From Zanthoxylum bungeanum (taxonomy: Eukaryota > Streptophyta > Magnoliopsida > Sapindales > Rutaceae): a DNA stretch of 64,000 nt. The notes below the pieces were generated by a model that searched no databases, was not told where the DNA came from, and worked only from the letters and a program-made list of their open reading frames with translations. Made by a program: the position numbers and the translations under genes. Position 1 is the first letter of the stretch. Every line of letters begins with the position of its first letter. Location: NCBI GenBank assembly GCA_019454045.1, contig SKCR01006514.1, forward strand, positions 310,001 to 374,000, in the 5' to 3' direction. Shown one piece after another: positions 1-9,588 of this stretch.

Positions 1-264
1 ATTCCCCAAATCTCACAAAGAACCCTAATCTCTAAAAGTGACAATCTCTCAAATTCCAATTGAAGATTACACTAACTTGGACTTAGGGAATAGGCTTAAC
101 ACTTAGCCAATTATTAAGGGAATACAAATAATGAAAAACTCTCTCCTAATTCTCAACCTAAGTGGCCTTTATATAGGATGAGCAAATAAAGGTAATTGGG
201 ACAACGGCAAGGATTGTGCCATGTGTCCCTCATCCAACGGATGACAAGGGCTTCACATTTTACA
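1..264 (-). repeat. copia-1 3' LTR, truncated by window edge
   Basis: Bases 1-264 repeat 7939-8201 with a single 1-base length difference (AAATAAAGG against AAATAAGG). The LTR ends in TTTTACA at 264 and is followed by the polypurine tract. Confidence 0.95.
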
Positions 265-279
265 ATCTCCACCTTGAAG
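265..279 (-). promoter_or_regulatory. copia-1 polypurine tract
   Basis: On the minus strand this reads CTTCAAGGTGGAGAT and abuts the LTR, the usual site for priming plus-strand DNA synthesis. Copia-2 has the equivalent tract at 38429-38443. Confidence 0.8.
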
Positions 280-382
280 CCCAAAAACATTTCTCACTCC
301 CAATCATACACAAAGACACACTACGGCCAATATAGCACAACAAACCCACCTACTCACATCATCGCTCATGTCGGCTGCAAGA

Positions 383-2632
383 TCAGCCAACCCCCACCTG
401 CAACAGCTTCATGCAGTGGGAGAGTTTGGTTGCAGTCACACTCTTTGTCCCCATGTCCGATGGGTTATCTTCTGTTGGAACCTTCTTAATCTCAATCTTA
501 CCACTTGAGATAATTTCCCGAACAAAATGATACTCTGCTTCGGTAGTTGACTTTCTTGGGTCCCTGTCACCTGCAACATCAGAATCAACATACCCTACCA
601 AATCTAAAGCGTTAGATTTGTTAAAACATAAGTCATAATCAACAGCAGTATTCAAGTATCTTAACAACCACTGTAAAGCACTCCAGTGTGCTCCACCTGG
701 ATTAGACATAAACCTACTCAACAAAGATACAGCATATGACAAGTCAGGTCTAGTACTAATCATGACATACATCACAGAACTAATAGCATTTGCATAAGGC
801 ACATTTTCCATTTTAATCACCTCAGGTCTAATACTAAGTGAAGACATCTCATCTTCTATAGCCGCTTCCCATTCAAGTTTATGGGTAGACTTTAATGTCT
901 CTCCTAAGCTAGCAGGCTCAACCCCATTAATTTCATGACTTGCTATTAACGCACAGAAATACAAATCATTAGTTGAGTAATCATACCTGGTAGGAGGCCT
1001 TACCTGCCTCCTACTTCTGTCTCTTGCTAGCTGGTAGTTGGCTAAAGTGTCTTGTGGTGTTTCATCATGCTGCTCGGTATGATCCACTTGATCTACTGTG
1101 TCCTCTTCACTTTGTTCTTGTATCTCTGCTACTTCATTTTTGTTTTCCTCATGGTTATTTGTCCTGGGTTGGGTGTCCTCAGATGTCTCCATGCCTGACA
1201 TGTCACCAACTTGCTCAGCGGTCCTTGATGTCCCTGGCTCCACCTGCATCTGAGCTCCACCTGCAATATCAAAATCTGCTAGATCCTTTTCTAAGGCACC
1301 TGCATTGTAGTTAGTAGATTTACAAGGAAAACAAATTTCATTGAATATAACATCCCGACTAACTATGACTTTGACTCCAGGTGACTCCCTTTCCCATAAC
1401 CTATATCCTTTTGTCCCTTCTTGATATCCTAGGAAAACACACTTGACTGACCTCGGTTCAAGTTTACCTACAGACTGGTGAGCATAAGCTTCACAGCCAA
1501 ACACTCTAAGGTGTGCAAGCTTATGAGCCCTACCAGACCAGATTTCTTCTGGTGTCTTAAACTGAACTGAACTATTAGGGCTAAGGTTAATCAAGTGAGT
1601 AGCAGTATTGAGGGCTTCACCCCAAAAGGCCCTCGGAAGTTCGGAAGAAAATAAAAGACATCTGATCTTTTCTAATAAGGTTCTATTCATTCTTTCCGCA
1701 ACTCCATTCTGTTGAGGGGTGTTTCTAACAGTCCTATGTCTTAGGATACCCTCACTAGTACAGTATTGGTCAAACTCAGTATTACAAAATTCTAAGCCAT
1801 TATCAGTTCTCAAGACTTTTACTTTGTTACTAGTTTGATTTTCTACCAATACTTTCCATTCTTTAAATTTAGTCAAAGTTTCATCCTTTGATTTTAGTAA
1901 GAATATCCATACCTTCCTACTGTAGTCATCAACAATAGAGAGGAAATATTTCTTACCCCCATGTGTCTGGACCTTTGCTGGTCCCCACAAATCACAATGT
2001 AGATACTCCAGACTCGCCTTTGACAAGTGAACTCCAGTTGGGAAGCTCTGTCTGTGCTGTTTGCCCAACACACAGATCTCACAAAACTCAAGTGGCTTCA
2101 ACTGGTCCTTTCCAAATTGTCCCTGCTTGCTGAGTACCTGCATTCCTTTCTGGCCTATATGGCCAAGTCTCAAGTGCCATATATTAGTCATATCAACATT
2201 AGAAGTTAAAGCAGAAATGGGTTTATCCGAGAATACATGTTGGCCATTTAGAACATACAATTCATTTCTCTTAATACCAGTTAGGATTAGTTTATTACCC
2301 TTAGATATGTGCATGTTTCCTTTATGTGCTTTATATGTGAAACCTAATTCATCTAGTGTTCCTAGTGATATCAGGTTCCGTTTCAAGTCAGGTACATATC
2401 TAACGTCAGTAAGAATCCTAACTTTACCATCATGAAGTTTAAGAGTTATGTCCCCAACCCCATGTATCCTACATGTATTGTCATTACCCATATACACAGT
2501 GCCTTGATCTGAATTTCTAAAGTTGACAAACCAGTCCCTATACGGACTCATGTGGAAGGAACACCCTGAGTCCAGAATCCATTCTCTGCTAATGTGATCC
2601 ATACACACAGTCAATGCCTCAGATAGGCACAT
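383..2632 (-). CDS. copia-1 pol fragment: protease, integrase, RNase H remnant; RT core deleted
   Basis: An open frame of 749 codons with no stop. The order is: an aspartic protease motif ILDSGCSF near residues 19-26; a GAG-pre-integrase and HHCC zinc region (HLRLGHIG ... CEICVLGK); a DDE integrase core with D in HCDLWGP, D in RTDNGLEF and E in QQNGVAERMN; and a low-complexity acidic linker. It then jumps from WEAAIEDEMSS straight to the RT tail (VPYANAISSVMY...STRPDLSY) and a shortened RNase H. Compared with copia-2, about 0.78 kb is missing at about 830-840, including the YVDD box. Another 78 bp is missing at about 545 and about 170 bp at about 530, yet the joins keep one frame. It probably makes no active polymerase. 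The first ATG lies 15 bases from the hAT insertion, so the original gag-pol junction is lost. Confidence 0.85.
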   Translation of the reverse strand: MCLSEALTVCMDHISREWILDSGCSFHMSPYRDWFVNFRNSDQGTVYMGNDNTCRIHGVGDITLKLHDGKVRILTDVRYVPDLKRNLISLGTLDELGFTYKAHKGNMHISKGNKLILTGIKRNELYVLNGQHVFSDKPISALTSNVDMTNIWHLRLGHIGQKGMQVLSKQGQFGKDQLKPLEFCEICVLGKQHRQSFPTGVHLSKASLEYLHCDLWGPAKVQTHGGKKYFLSIVDDYSRKVWIFLLKSKDETLTKFKEWKVLVENQTSNKVKVLRTDNGLEFCNTEFDQYCTSEGILRHRTVRNTPQQNGVAERMNRTLLEKIRCLLFSSELPRAFWGEALNTATHLINLSPNSSVQFKTPEEIWSGRAHKLAHLRVFGCEAYAHQSVGKLEPRSVKCVFLGYQEGTKGYRLWERESPGVKVIVSRDVIFNEICFPCKSTNYNAGALEKDLADFDIAGGAQMQVEPGTSRTAEQVGDMSGMETSEDTQPRTNNHEENKNEVAEIQEQSEEDTVDQVDHTEQHDETPQDTLANYQLARDRSRRQVRPPTRYDYSTNDLYFCALIASHEINGVEPASLGETLKSTHKLEWEAAIEDEMSSLSIRPEVIKMENVPYANAISSVMYVMISTRPDLSYAVSLLSRFMSNPGGAHWSALQWLLRYLNTAVDYDLCFNKSNALDLVGYVDSDVAGDRDPRKSTTEAEYHFVREIISSGKIEIKKVPTEDNPSDMGTKSVTATKLSHCMKLLQVGVG

Positions 2633-2758
2633 TGACTCCTTTTCGGCAGTGGCGGAGCTAGGGATTCAACACAGGAGGGGCTAAGATAAAAAGTTCAACA
2701 AAAAAAATACCAAAATTTTGAAATTCATTCATATATTTAATATTTTCATTCAATACAT

Positions 2759-4980
2759 TTACAATTGTCCTCGACGAGCTTTCATATGTTGAAAACGTTG
2801 GATAATTACTTCATTATCAATATTACAAAAAATATCCTTTTCTATGTATACTACTAGACTATCATTTAACCATTGATCTCCCATCCGATTTCGCAATCGA
2901 TTTTTCACAAAATGCATAGTTGAAAATGCTCTTTCCACTGTAGCTGTGGCAACCGGTAATATCAATACTAATGTCACCAATAAATAAACTAATGGAAACA
3001 CTTTATCTTTTCCAGTTTCAACCATTCTTCTTGCAAGCTCACCAATCCCTTTCAATCTTGAAAAATCATTATCAGAACCAACATCCATAATATAAACTTC
3101 AAGCTGAATTTCAAGTGCCATGAGATCCATCGAAGAAAAATCATTTGGATAAAATTCAGCAAGGCGCAGTAATTTATGTTTATCAAAAGCTGCAAACGAG
3201 TCATTTGGACATAGACATGCCAAACAAGGAGCAACTCGGTGTTCGTCTCATTGAAGCGGTTGTTTAATTCTTGAAGTTGCATGTCCAAAACTGCATAAAA
3301 TAACTCAACACGAAAACGATGTGTATTTGTGATCTTTTGACCCTTGCGTTGTGATCTCCCATTAGTCAAAAAAATATCATCCATATTAGGAAGATCAATG
3401 TCATGATTCTCACAATAGGAAGAAACTTCACCAAGTAAAGAGTCCCATCCATTCTCTCTCATGTTTTGCAAGTTTCGCCTATACACTCCAATTAATTTCA
3501 TGGCATTCACAATGTCTTGGTCTTTTTTTTGTAATGCTTGAGATAACTCATATGCAAATCCAAGTATTCTTTTCATCAAGAATAAGCTAAAAATAAACTC
3601 AAATGAATGCATGAATTTCAGCAATGTTGTAGCTTGAAATCTTTGTTCAGAATTTCCCTCATTCGAATAATTTCAAGCATATTAGTAATAGATGAAAACA
3701 TACTAATTATGCTTAATAACGTACCATAATGTGAGCCCCAACGTGTATCAGCAGGACGTTTCAAAGTTATTTCTTGATTTAAACCTCGTCCACTTGAAAT
3801 CTCATGACTATTAAGTGCTTCAATGACTGCACGAGCATGTTCTTCTTGAAGAATATCACGACGTTTTGCTGAAGCTCCAACAACATTGACTAACATAGTA
3901 ATTAAATTGAAGAGAGAATTAACATCTTCATTCTTTTTCGCCACAGAAATAAGAACCAATTGAAGTTGATGGGCAAAACAATGAATAAAATAAGCACATT
4001 TATTATCCTCCAAAATGAGTGCTTTAAGGCCATTGAACTCGCCTCGCATATTACTAGCTCCATCATACCCTTGCCCACGCAGCCTAGACATACTCAATCC
4101 ATGCCTAGAAAATAGCTTGTCAAGTGCCTCTTTTAGTGAAAGAGCTGTAGTACTAGTAACATGTTCAATACCGATAAAACGCTCAACCACATAGCCATTT
4201 TTATCCACATAACGCAAAACGACAGCCATTTGTTCCTTTGATGATATATCACGAGACTCATCAACAAGAATAGAAAACAAAACATCACCCATCTCTCTAA
4301 TAATAATATTGGTAGTTTCAACTGAAACACAAGTTACAATATCTTTCTGAATCTCATTTGATGTCAACTGAAGATTTCTAGGAGCATTTTCAAAAGTAAT
4401 AGCATCAATGTCCTCATTATGGTCAGCAAGGAAATGTAGAAGCTCAAGAAAGTTACCTCGATTATTTGAATCTTTAGACTCATCATGCCCACGAAATGCA
4501 AGCCCTTGTTTTAACAGAAATCTAACACAATCAATAGTAGCATTCAAATGGGCTCGATATTCACTTCGAGTTTTTTCTATTCCAATTCTTAAATCCTTGA
4601 CCAACAAATATATCACCACCACTTTGTTTACCATTCTCTTCTTTAAAAAGATAACAAAAAAGACAGAATGCAGCATCTTTTTCTATGCTATATTCCAACC
4701 AAGAGCCAAAATGTTCAAACCAAGTTGAGACAAACCGTCGTTTTTGATTTCCAAAATTTGATAATTTAAAGTTGTGATTTTTAGGTTGAACAGGACCCTT
4801 TTGTAAGTACGCTCTTCGGACTTCATCTCGGATATTATGACTATAATAAGAGATTCGAGGTCTTAATCCAGGATCTGTAGGAAGATCTTGTAAATTAACT
4901 TCTACATCTTCACTTGAACAATACTTAGTTTTCTTCGGAGAAGATTGTAATGTTGATATTCTTTTAAAATATTTCTCCAT
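2759..4980 (-). pseudogene. hAT transposase (TTF zinc finger / DUF4371 / hATC type), frameshifted
   Basis: Four overlapping frames read in order along the minus strand: 4980-4561, 4676-3618, 3624-3052 and 3223-2759. The first has the TTF-type zinc finger region (WFEHFGSWLEY...FCLFCYLF). The second has the catalytic RNase H-like core, with aspartates in DESRDIS and GQGYDGASNM, followed by the HCFAHQLQL motif typical of this family. The last has the hAT dimerisation region with the glutamate of VERAFSTM and KNRLRNRMGD. At least three frameshifts (near 4580, 3620 and 3230) separate the pieces, and a stretch after the zinc finger seems missing. No splice sites explain the shifts. The product would have been a transposase acting on the CAGNGGCGG ends; this copy should be inactive. 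Confidence 0.88.
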
Positions 4981-5083
4981 AACTATATCAAATAAACAAA
5001 AGAATAATTTAGTTTCCTATTTTATTATTATTATATGAAAAAAATGTTTATGAAACTTCATCAGCACCAAAACGTGTTTCCTA

Positions 5084-5114
<31 letters not shown>

Positions 5115-5207
5115 TTTTTCTATGCAAATAAAGTGAAACCCACAATTTCAATGATGCAATCAATTTAAGTAATTAACAAATGTACAAATTAAACAGAACT
5201 CATTAAG

Positions 5208-5715
5208 TTAATGGCATTAACGATTAACCCATTTCAAGCATCAAATTGAAAACAAAAAATAAAAATAAAAAAAGAAAGATATTTGTTAATTTGCATAATA
5301 TTTGCAATCAAAAATGGATTTAACAAAAATGGATTTGCAATCAAAAATAAAAAATGGATTTGCATAATACTGTAGTAATGATGATTAACAAAAAATAAAA
5401 ATAAAAGAAAAAAGAAAGATAGCAGGGGCTGTAATACACGCATTAACGATTACCCATTTCAAAAAAATTAAACAGAACCCATTAAGTTAATGGCATTAAC
5501 GATTAACCCATTTCAAGCATCAAATTGAAAACAAAAAATAAAAATAAAAAAAGAAAGATATTTGTTAATTTGTATAATATTTGCAATCAAAAATGGATTT
5601 AACAAAAATGGATTTGCAATCAAAAATAAAAAATGGATTTGCATAGTACTAATAGTAGTAATGATGATTAACAAAAAAATTAAAAAGAAAAAAGAAAAAA
5701 GAAAGATACCAGGGG
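5208..5715. repeat. tandem duplication inside the hAT element (period about 279 bp)
   Basis: The stretch starting at about 5208 (TTAATGGCATTAACGATTAA) recurs from about 5487 with few changes, including the run of AAAAATAAAAA and the phrase AAAATGGATTTGCAATC. Repeat spacing is about 279 bases. It is non-coding and lies between the transposase gene and the right end. A (TTA)n microsatellite at about 5083-5115 lies just outside it. Confidence 0.85.
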
Positions 5716-5846
5716 GCAGGGGCTGTCGGCTGTTGCTGTGAAGTGTGAAAAACTGAAGATGAATATTGAATATTGAAGGGCACTCTGATTTTGAAAAAAG
5801 CAGGGCTAGTAATAATTTTTTTTTTTTTAAGTTTGATAAAAAAATT

Positions 5847-5884
5847 TTGGGCCCAGCAGGGGCTGCAGCCCCTGCTGGGCCCAA
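5847..5884. repeat. 38-bp perfect palindrome near hAT right end
   Basis: Two 19-base arms meet with no spacer: 5849-5865 reads GGGCCCAGCAGGGGCTG, the next 17 bases are its exact reverse complement, and TT/AA extend it on each side. It lies 16 bases inside the right terminus. Its inner part resembles the subterminal GGAGGGGCT block near the left end. Confidence 0.95.
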
Positions 5885-5908
5885 CTTGCCACCGCCCCTG
5901 CTTTTCGG

Positions 5909-6706
5909 CAGCCACAGTGGCGCTGCCTTCATTTTCCTGTTCCCTCAGGAACTTATAACAATTCTTTTTCAGGTGTCCCATCTTTCCACAATGATAACAC
6001 TTCTTGTCACTATCTTTATTCTTATCATGTTTATTCTTTTTCTTACCTTTAGGTTATTGGTTACTAGTCTGATGATTATTAGGACCATTATATTTCCTTT
6101 CATTTTTACCTTTCACGAATAAGTTCGCTCCTCCTCTCCTACTGGTTCTAAGTTATAGCTCTCTAGCCCTTATACCAGATATCACCAAGTCTAGCCTAGG
6201 TACAACTCCTGTGTACTGTAGAGAGTTCTTAACGACACTATATTCTTCAGGTAATGCATTTAAAAGGATCATAGCTTCGCTAGAGTCTCCTAGGGCTTGG
6301 TCAGTTCCTTTAAGGATTTGAGTCATTTTCGTGAATTCATCCAAATTATCATCAATCGACTTACTAGTATCCATCTTGTAATTAAATAAATTTCCTTTTA
6401 AGAACACTAAATTTGGTGCAGAAATAACAGAATATAAAGATTCGAGTTTACCCCAGAGTTGAATGGCAGTGTCCATTCCATCAACCTTTCTGATGACCGA
6501 ATCTCCAAGGTGAAGGAAAATCAGGTTGTAAGCCTCTTCCAGGATTTTCTCCTTCGTTTCCTTTTCCATCTTTGGCCACTTTTCTGGATCCGGTTCCAGT
6601 GCCAAAGCCACCTTTGGTGAGAAAGCAGGACTTTCATTTTCTTCTTCCAAGTAGTGAAATCCTCTTTCCCGTCAAAGATGCCGATGTCGAGTCTCATGGT
6701 CGACAT
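5909..6706 (-). pseudogene. copia-1 gag, frameshifted and cut by hAT
   Basis: Starts at ATG 6706 (MSTMRLDIGIFDG), the same start as copia-2 gag. A frameshift occurs at about 6625, where copia-2 reads SHHKVALALEPD. Sequence then continues in another frame (6610-6153: VALALEPDPEKWPKM...LVISGIRAREL), the UBN2-type capsid region. A further frame change near 6140 leads to a CCHC zinc knuckle (CYHCGKMGHLKKNC, about 6000-5955). The hAT insertion at 5900 separates gag from protease. Gag would form the particle; this copy would not make a full-length one. Confidence 0.85.
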
Positions 6707-7749
6707 TTCTATTTTCCTTTTACAGTAATCACCCGATGATAATTCCGCAATCACTATCGGCAATTACTCCCCAAACAACCTTAGGCAAATCACACCCAAT
6801 TTGCCCTAACACCGTCAGCAAGATACACCACCAACCTATTCAAAAAAAACACAATTCGGCAATTCGCACCAAATCTGCCCACAACACAGTCGGCAAAATC
6901 CACTCAAACTGCCCAAACTCCCTCGGCAATACAGTATCTAGATCACCCAACCACACAGAATCCAGAGAATACACACCCTTAACAGCAACTGTAATTCCTC
7001 ACGACAATTACTCACCAAAAAACTACAACTCCAACAGACCTCCAATTTCCAAATCGCAACAAAGCCCCAATCACCCAATTACACAGTACCTTAATCACTC
7101 AGTGACTAATGATCCTAACCACCCAGACCTACAATTTGCGTCGCCTAAACTCCTTTCAAATTTCAACACAGGTTACTCACTTTGATGAGTTCGGCAGTGA
7201 CAAGTACGGTTCTGATGAATCTTGATCTTCTGGTGGGGCTAGCTTCTGTGAATCTTCAGTTTTTGACTCGCGACTTCAAAAGGTTTTTCAAAACCTTGTT
7301 GCCCTTTCTTGGTGATTTGTCGAGACCATAATTTGACAAATCTTAGGGTTTCTTGATCTTTCGCCGTTGGCTCTGTTCTTCAAATTTGGTGGAGAGACAA
7401 TTTTAGGGTTTCTGAATCTTGTTTCTTGCTTTCGTCTGTGGCTTCCAATTTGATGATTTTGTTGCCCTTTGATTTCCTGGTTCTCTGTTCGTCTTGGTTT
7501 TTTTCTTTGCCGAATTCGGTCACAGCTTCAAGAGTCTTTGATCGGCAAACCCTCAAGCTGCCACAAGGATCTTGATCATTCAGGTCTCAATATCTTGGTC
7601 GGCAGTGTTGATCTTCAAAACACAGGCCCTCCCTTCGTGTTTTAGTTTTTGTTATTTGCCGAATAATGGAGAGCCCAGTACTTTGGGCTTTGATCTCCAG
7701 AAAGCTAATCTCCCAATTCTTCAGCCCACTGGATCTTGAATTCCAAAAT
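6707..7749 (-). other. copia-1 untranslated leader, no gene seen
   Basis: The 1.04 kb between primer site and gag is C/A-rich near gag and T-rich near the LTR (seen on plus). Open frames here (for example 6736-7185 plus) have no recognisable domain and show the composition of this leader. Copia-2 has a related but diverged leader at 42613-43491. Confidence 0.6.
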
Positions 7750-7761
7750 GCTCTGATACCA
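7750..7761 (-). promoter_or_regulatory. copia-1 primer binding site (initiator tRNA-Met)
   Basis: On the minus strand this reads TGGTATCAGAGC, the complement of the plant initiator tRNA-Met 3' end that primes most copia elements. Two bases separate it from the LTR. Confidence 0.9.
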
Positions 7762-7763
7762 AT

Positions 7764-8201
7764 TGTTAAGTTTTTGTCGCAAATTCGTCAATCCAATCAA
7801 TCAAGAATGCACGATTTTTACCGTGGTTCGCCGGAAAAATTTCCGACTACATCCACGTTGAACTCCGGAATAGGGAGCTCGCTGCACTAAGCAATTTCAA
7901 GATTACACACGGAATCTTGAATCCGTTTACAAATTGTAATTCCCCAAATCTCACAAAGAACCCTAATCTCTAAAAGTGACAATCTCTCAAATTCCAATTG
8001 AAGATTACACTAACTTGGACTTAGGGAATAGGCTTAACACTTAGCCAATTATTAAGGGAATACAAATAATGAAAAACTCTCTCCTAATTCTCAACCTAAG
8101 TGGCCTTTATATAGGATGAGCAAATAAGGTAATTGGGACAACGGCAAGGATTGTGCCATGTGTCCCTCATCCAACGGATGACAAGGGCTTCACATTTTAC
8201 A
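7764..8201 (-). repeat. copia-1 5' LTR
   Basis: A 438-bp LTR with plus-strand ends TGTTAAG and TTTTACA. It carries the promoter of the element. It is related to the 458-bp LTRs of copia-2 (shared blocks TTGAAGATTACACTAACTTGG and CGGAACTCC-type GAACTCCGGAA) but clearly diverged from them. Confidence 0.93.
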
Positions 8202-8320
8202 GAATCAATATCCGAAATAGAATTCTCAGTATCTTTAGGATTCATGATTTTATTATATTTCCATATTAGATAAATATTTCATATATTCTGAATTCAAATA
8301 CTTTGTTTCATTATCTAACA
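8202..8320 (+). repeat. 5' LTR remnant of the minisatellite element
   Basis: GAATCAATATCC...CATTATCTAACA matches the 3' LTR (GAATCAATTTCC at 9375 and CATTATCTAACA at 9577-9588), minus an internal block. The first five bases are also the right-hand flank of copia-1. Confidence 0.8.
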
Positions 8321-8373
8321 TGATATCAGACACCGTTCTGATTTTTCTAGTTTCACTCTCTCTGATTCTCATC

Positions 8374-8421
8374 GGCGCGTGAGGGATCACGACTACCATA
8401 ATTGTGTGACCCTCACGCGCC
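8374..8421. repeat. inverted repeat with 12-bp arms
   Basis: GGCGCGTGAGGG (8374-8385) is matched by CCCTCACGCGCC (8410-8421), closing a 24-base loop. It lies shortly after the primer site of the small LTR element, where a packaging or dimerisation structure would be expected. That role is inference. Confidence 0.85.
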
Positions 8422-8624
8422 CCCCAATTTCCAACCACCACATTGCTTTTCCCATGCGCCACCATTTCATGAGTGCTTCACCTATCATGAGGCACCCATT
8501 TCTTTTGTCTTTTTTCTTGCCAATTTTCTTTCTGATTTTGGAAAAATTTGTCACTCTCATTTCTGGTTTTTCTATTTTCTTTCGTGTTTTCGACTCTCTA
8601 TTGGGATTTCACTACCTCTCTGTC

Positions 8625-9215
8625 GGACTTCGGCTCTCTGTCAAGATTTCACTCTCTTTGGCTTTGGTTCTCACGGGCTTCGGCTCTCTTTTTGGGATTT
8701 CGCTCCCTCTCGGGCTTCGGCTCTCTTTCGGGATTTCGCTCCCTTTTTCGGCTTCGGCTTTATTTCGGGATTTCGTTCCCTCTTGGGCTTCGGCTCTCTT
8801 TCGGGATTTCGCTCCATCTCCGCTTTGGCTCTCTTTCGGGATTTCGCTCCCTTTTCGGTTTCGGTTTTATTTAGGGATTTCGCTCCCTCTCGGGATTCGG
8901 CTCTCTTTCGGGATTTCGCTCCCTCTCTGGCTTCGGCTCTCTTTCGGGATTTCGCTCCCTCTTGGGCTTCGGCTCTCTTTCGGGATTTCACTCCATTTTT
9001 CGACTTCGGCTTTATTTCGGGATTTCGCTCCCTCTTGGGCTTCGGCTCTCTTTCAGGATTTTGCTCCCTTTTTTCGGCTTCGACTTTATTTCGGGATTTC
9101 GCTCCCTCTCTGGCTTCGGCACTCTCGGGCTTAAGCTCTTTTTCGGGATTTCACTCCCTTTTCGGCTTCGGCATCCTCTTGGGCTTCGGCTCCCCCTTCG
9201 GGCTTCGTAGGTTAG
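8625..9215. repeat. 36-bp minisatellite array
   Basis: About 15 degenerate units of the type CTTCGGCTCTCTTTCGGGATTTCGCTCCCTCTYGGG. Most units are 36 bases and some are longer. Because the unit length is a multiple of three and has no stop in several frames, long open frames appear on both strands (up to about 314 codons). They start with GTG or TTG rather than ATG and are best read as a by-product of the repeat. Confidence 0.9.
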
Positions 9216-9340
9216 CTCATCCATTATCTCAAGGTTTCGAGCCTCCGAGTTTCAAGATTTTCAGTTTCAGAACCCCACTCTCCGATTTCAATATGGAACC
9301 TCAAGCTTACTCTTTCGTTACCAGCTTGAGTTTGAGGGGG

Positions 9341-9588
9341 TGCTAAGGAATATTATTATGTAAATCTATATTATGGAATCAATTTCCAAAATAGAATTCC
9401 TAATATTTTTAGGATTCGTGATTTTATTATATTTTTCTATTAAATGAAGATTTCCTATATTCATTATTATTGTTCATAGTTATATGATTCATTTTCTATT
9501 TTGGTTTTCCATGTAGTCTATATATATAGGTATTTACCATTGTAAATTCAAATAGAGTGAATTCAAAACTTTCTTTCATTATCTAACA
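9341..9588 (+). repeat. 3' LTR of the minisatellite element
   Basis: Starts TGCTAAGGAATATT after a polypurine run and ends CATTATCTAACA. It contains a TATA-like stretch CTATATATATAGG at about 9519-9531. Confidence 0.8.

Larger units (their letters stand above)
2647..5900 (-). mobile_element. hAT-superfamily DNA transposon inserted in copia-1
   Basis: The element starts CAGTGGCGG at 2647 and ends CCGCCCCTG at 5900, so its terminal inverted repeats match at 8 of 9 bases. It is flanked by an exact 8-bp target duplication, CTTTTCGG (2639-2646 and 5901-5908). An 8-bp duplication and CAGNGGCGG ends are hallmarks of plant hAT elements. Copia-2 has the empty site at about 41808-41818 (CCTTTTCGGCAGCC). 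Length is 3,254 bp. It carries a decayed transposase gene, a non-coding tandem duplication and a long perfect palindrome near the right end. Confidence 0.95.
1..8201 (-). mobile_element. copia-1: Ty1/copia LTR retrotransposon carrying a hAT insertion
   Basis: Read on the minus strand the order is 5' LTR (8201-7764), tRNA-iMet primer site (7761-7750), leader, gag (from 6706), a hAT transposon (5900-2647), protease, integrase and RNase H remnants (2646-383), polypurine tract (279-265) and 3' LTR (264 to beyond base 1). The visible 264 bases of the 3' LTR match the 5' LTR except for one inserted A near 190, so the last insertion is very recent. The reverse transcriptase core is deleted, so the element cannot move alone. 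The five bases after the right LTR are GAATC; the matching target duplication would lie outside the window. It sits inside the LTR of another element (8202-9588). Confidence 0.93.
8202..9588 (+). mobile_element. small non-autonomous LTR retrotransposon (LARD/TRIM-like) with minisatellite interior
   Basis: A 248-bp 3' LTR (9341-9588) follows a polypurine run (TTTGAGGGGG, 9331-9340). Its second half is repeated at 8202-8320, immediately right of copia-1, and is followed by a weak primer site (TGATATCAGA, 8321-8330, against TGGTATCAGAGC). Copia-1 therefore landed inside the 5' LTR; the first half of that LTR should lie left of this window. The 5' LTR remnant also lacks about 95 bp from its middle. 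The roughly 1-kb interior encodes no gag or pol. Confidence 0.8.

Noticed and set aside
530..840. Missing blocks in copia-1 pol as spliced introns of a processed copy
   Set aside because: The junctions do not follow GT-AG in the sense strand, and one lies between 7-bp direct repeats, which fits deletion.
2759..4980. hAT transposase frames as exons of an intact gene
   Set aside because: The frames overlap by several to over 100 bases at the switches and no splice sites join them; frameshifts in a conserved protein explain the pattern.
8379..9346. Long open frames (251 and 314 codons on plus, 106 on minus) as repeat-protein genes
   Set aside because: They begin with GTG or TTG, have no ATG start, and exist in several frames because a 36-bp repeat with no stops is read through.
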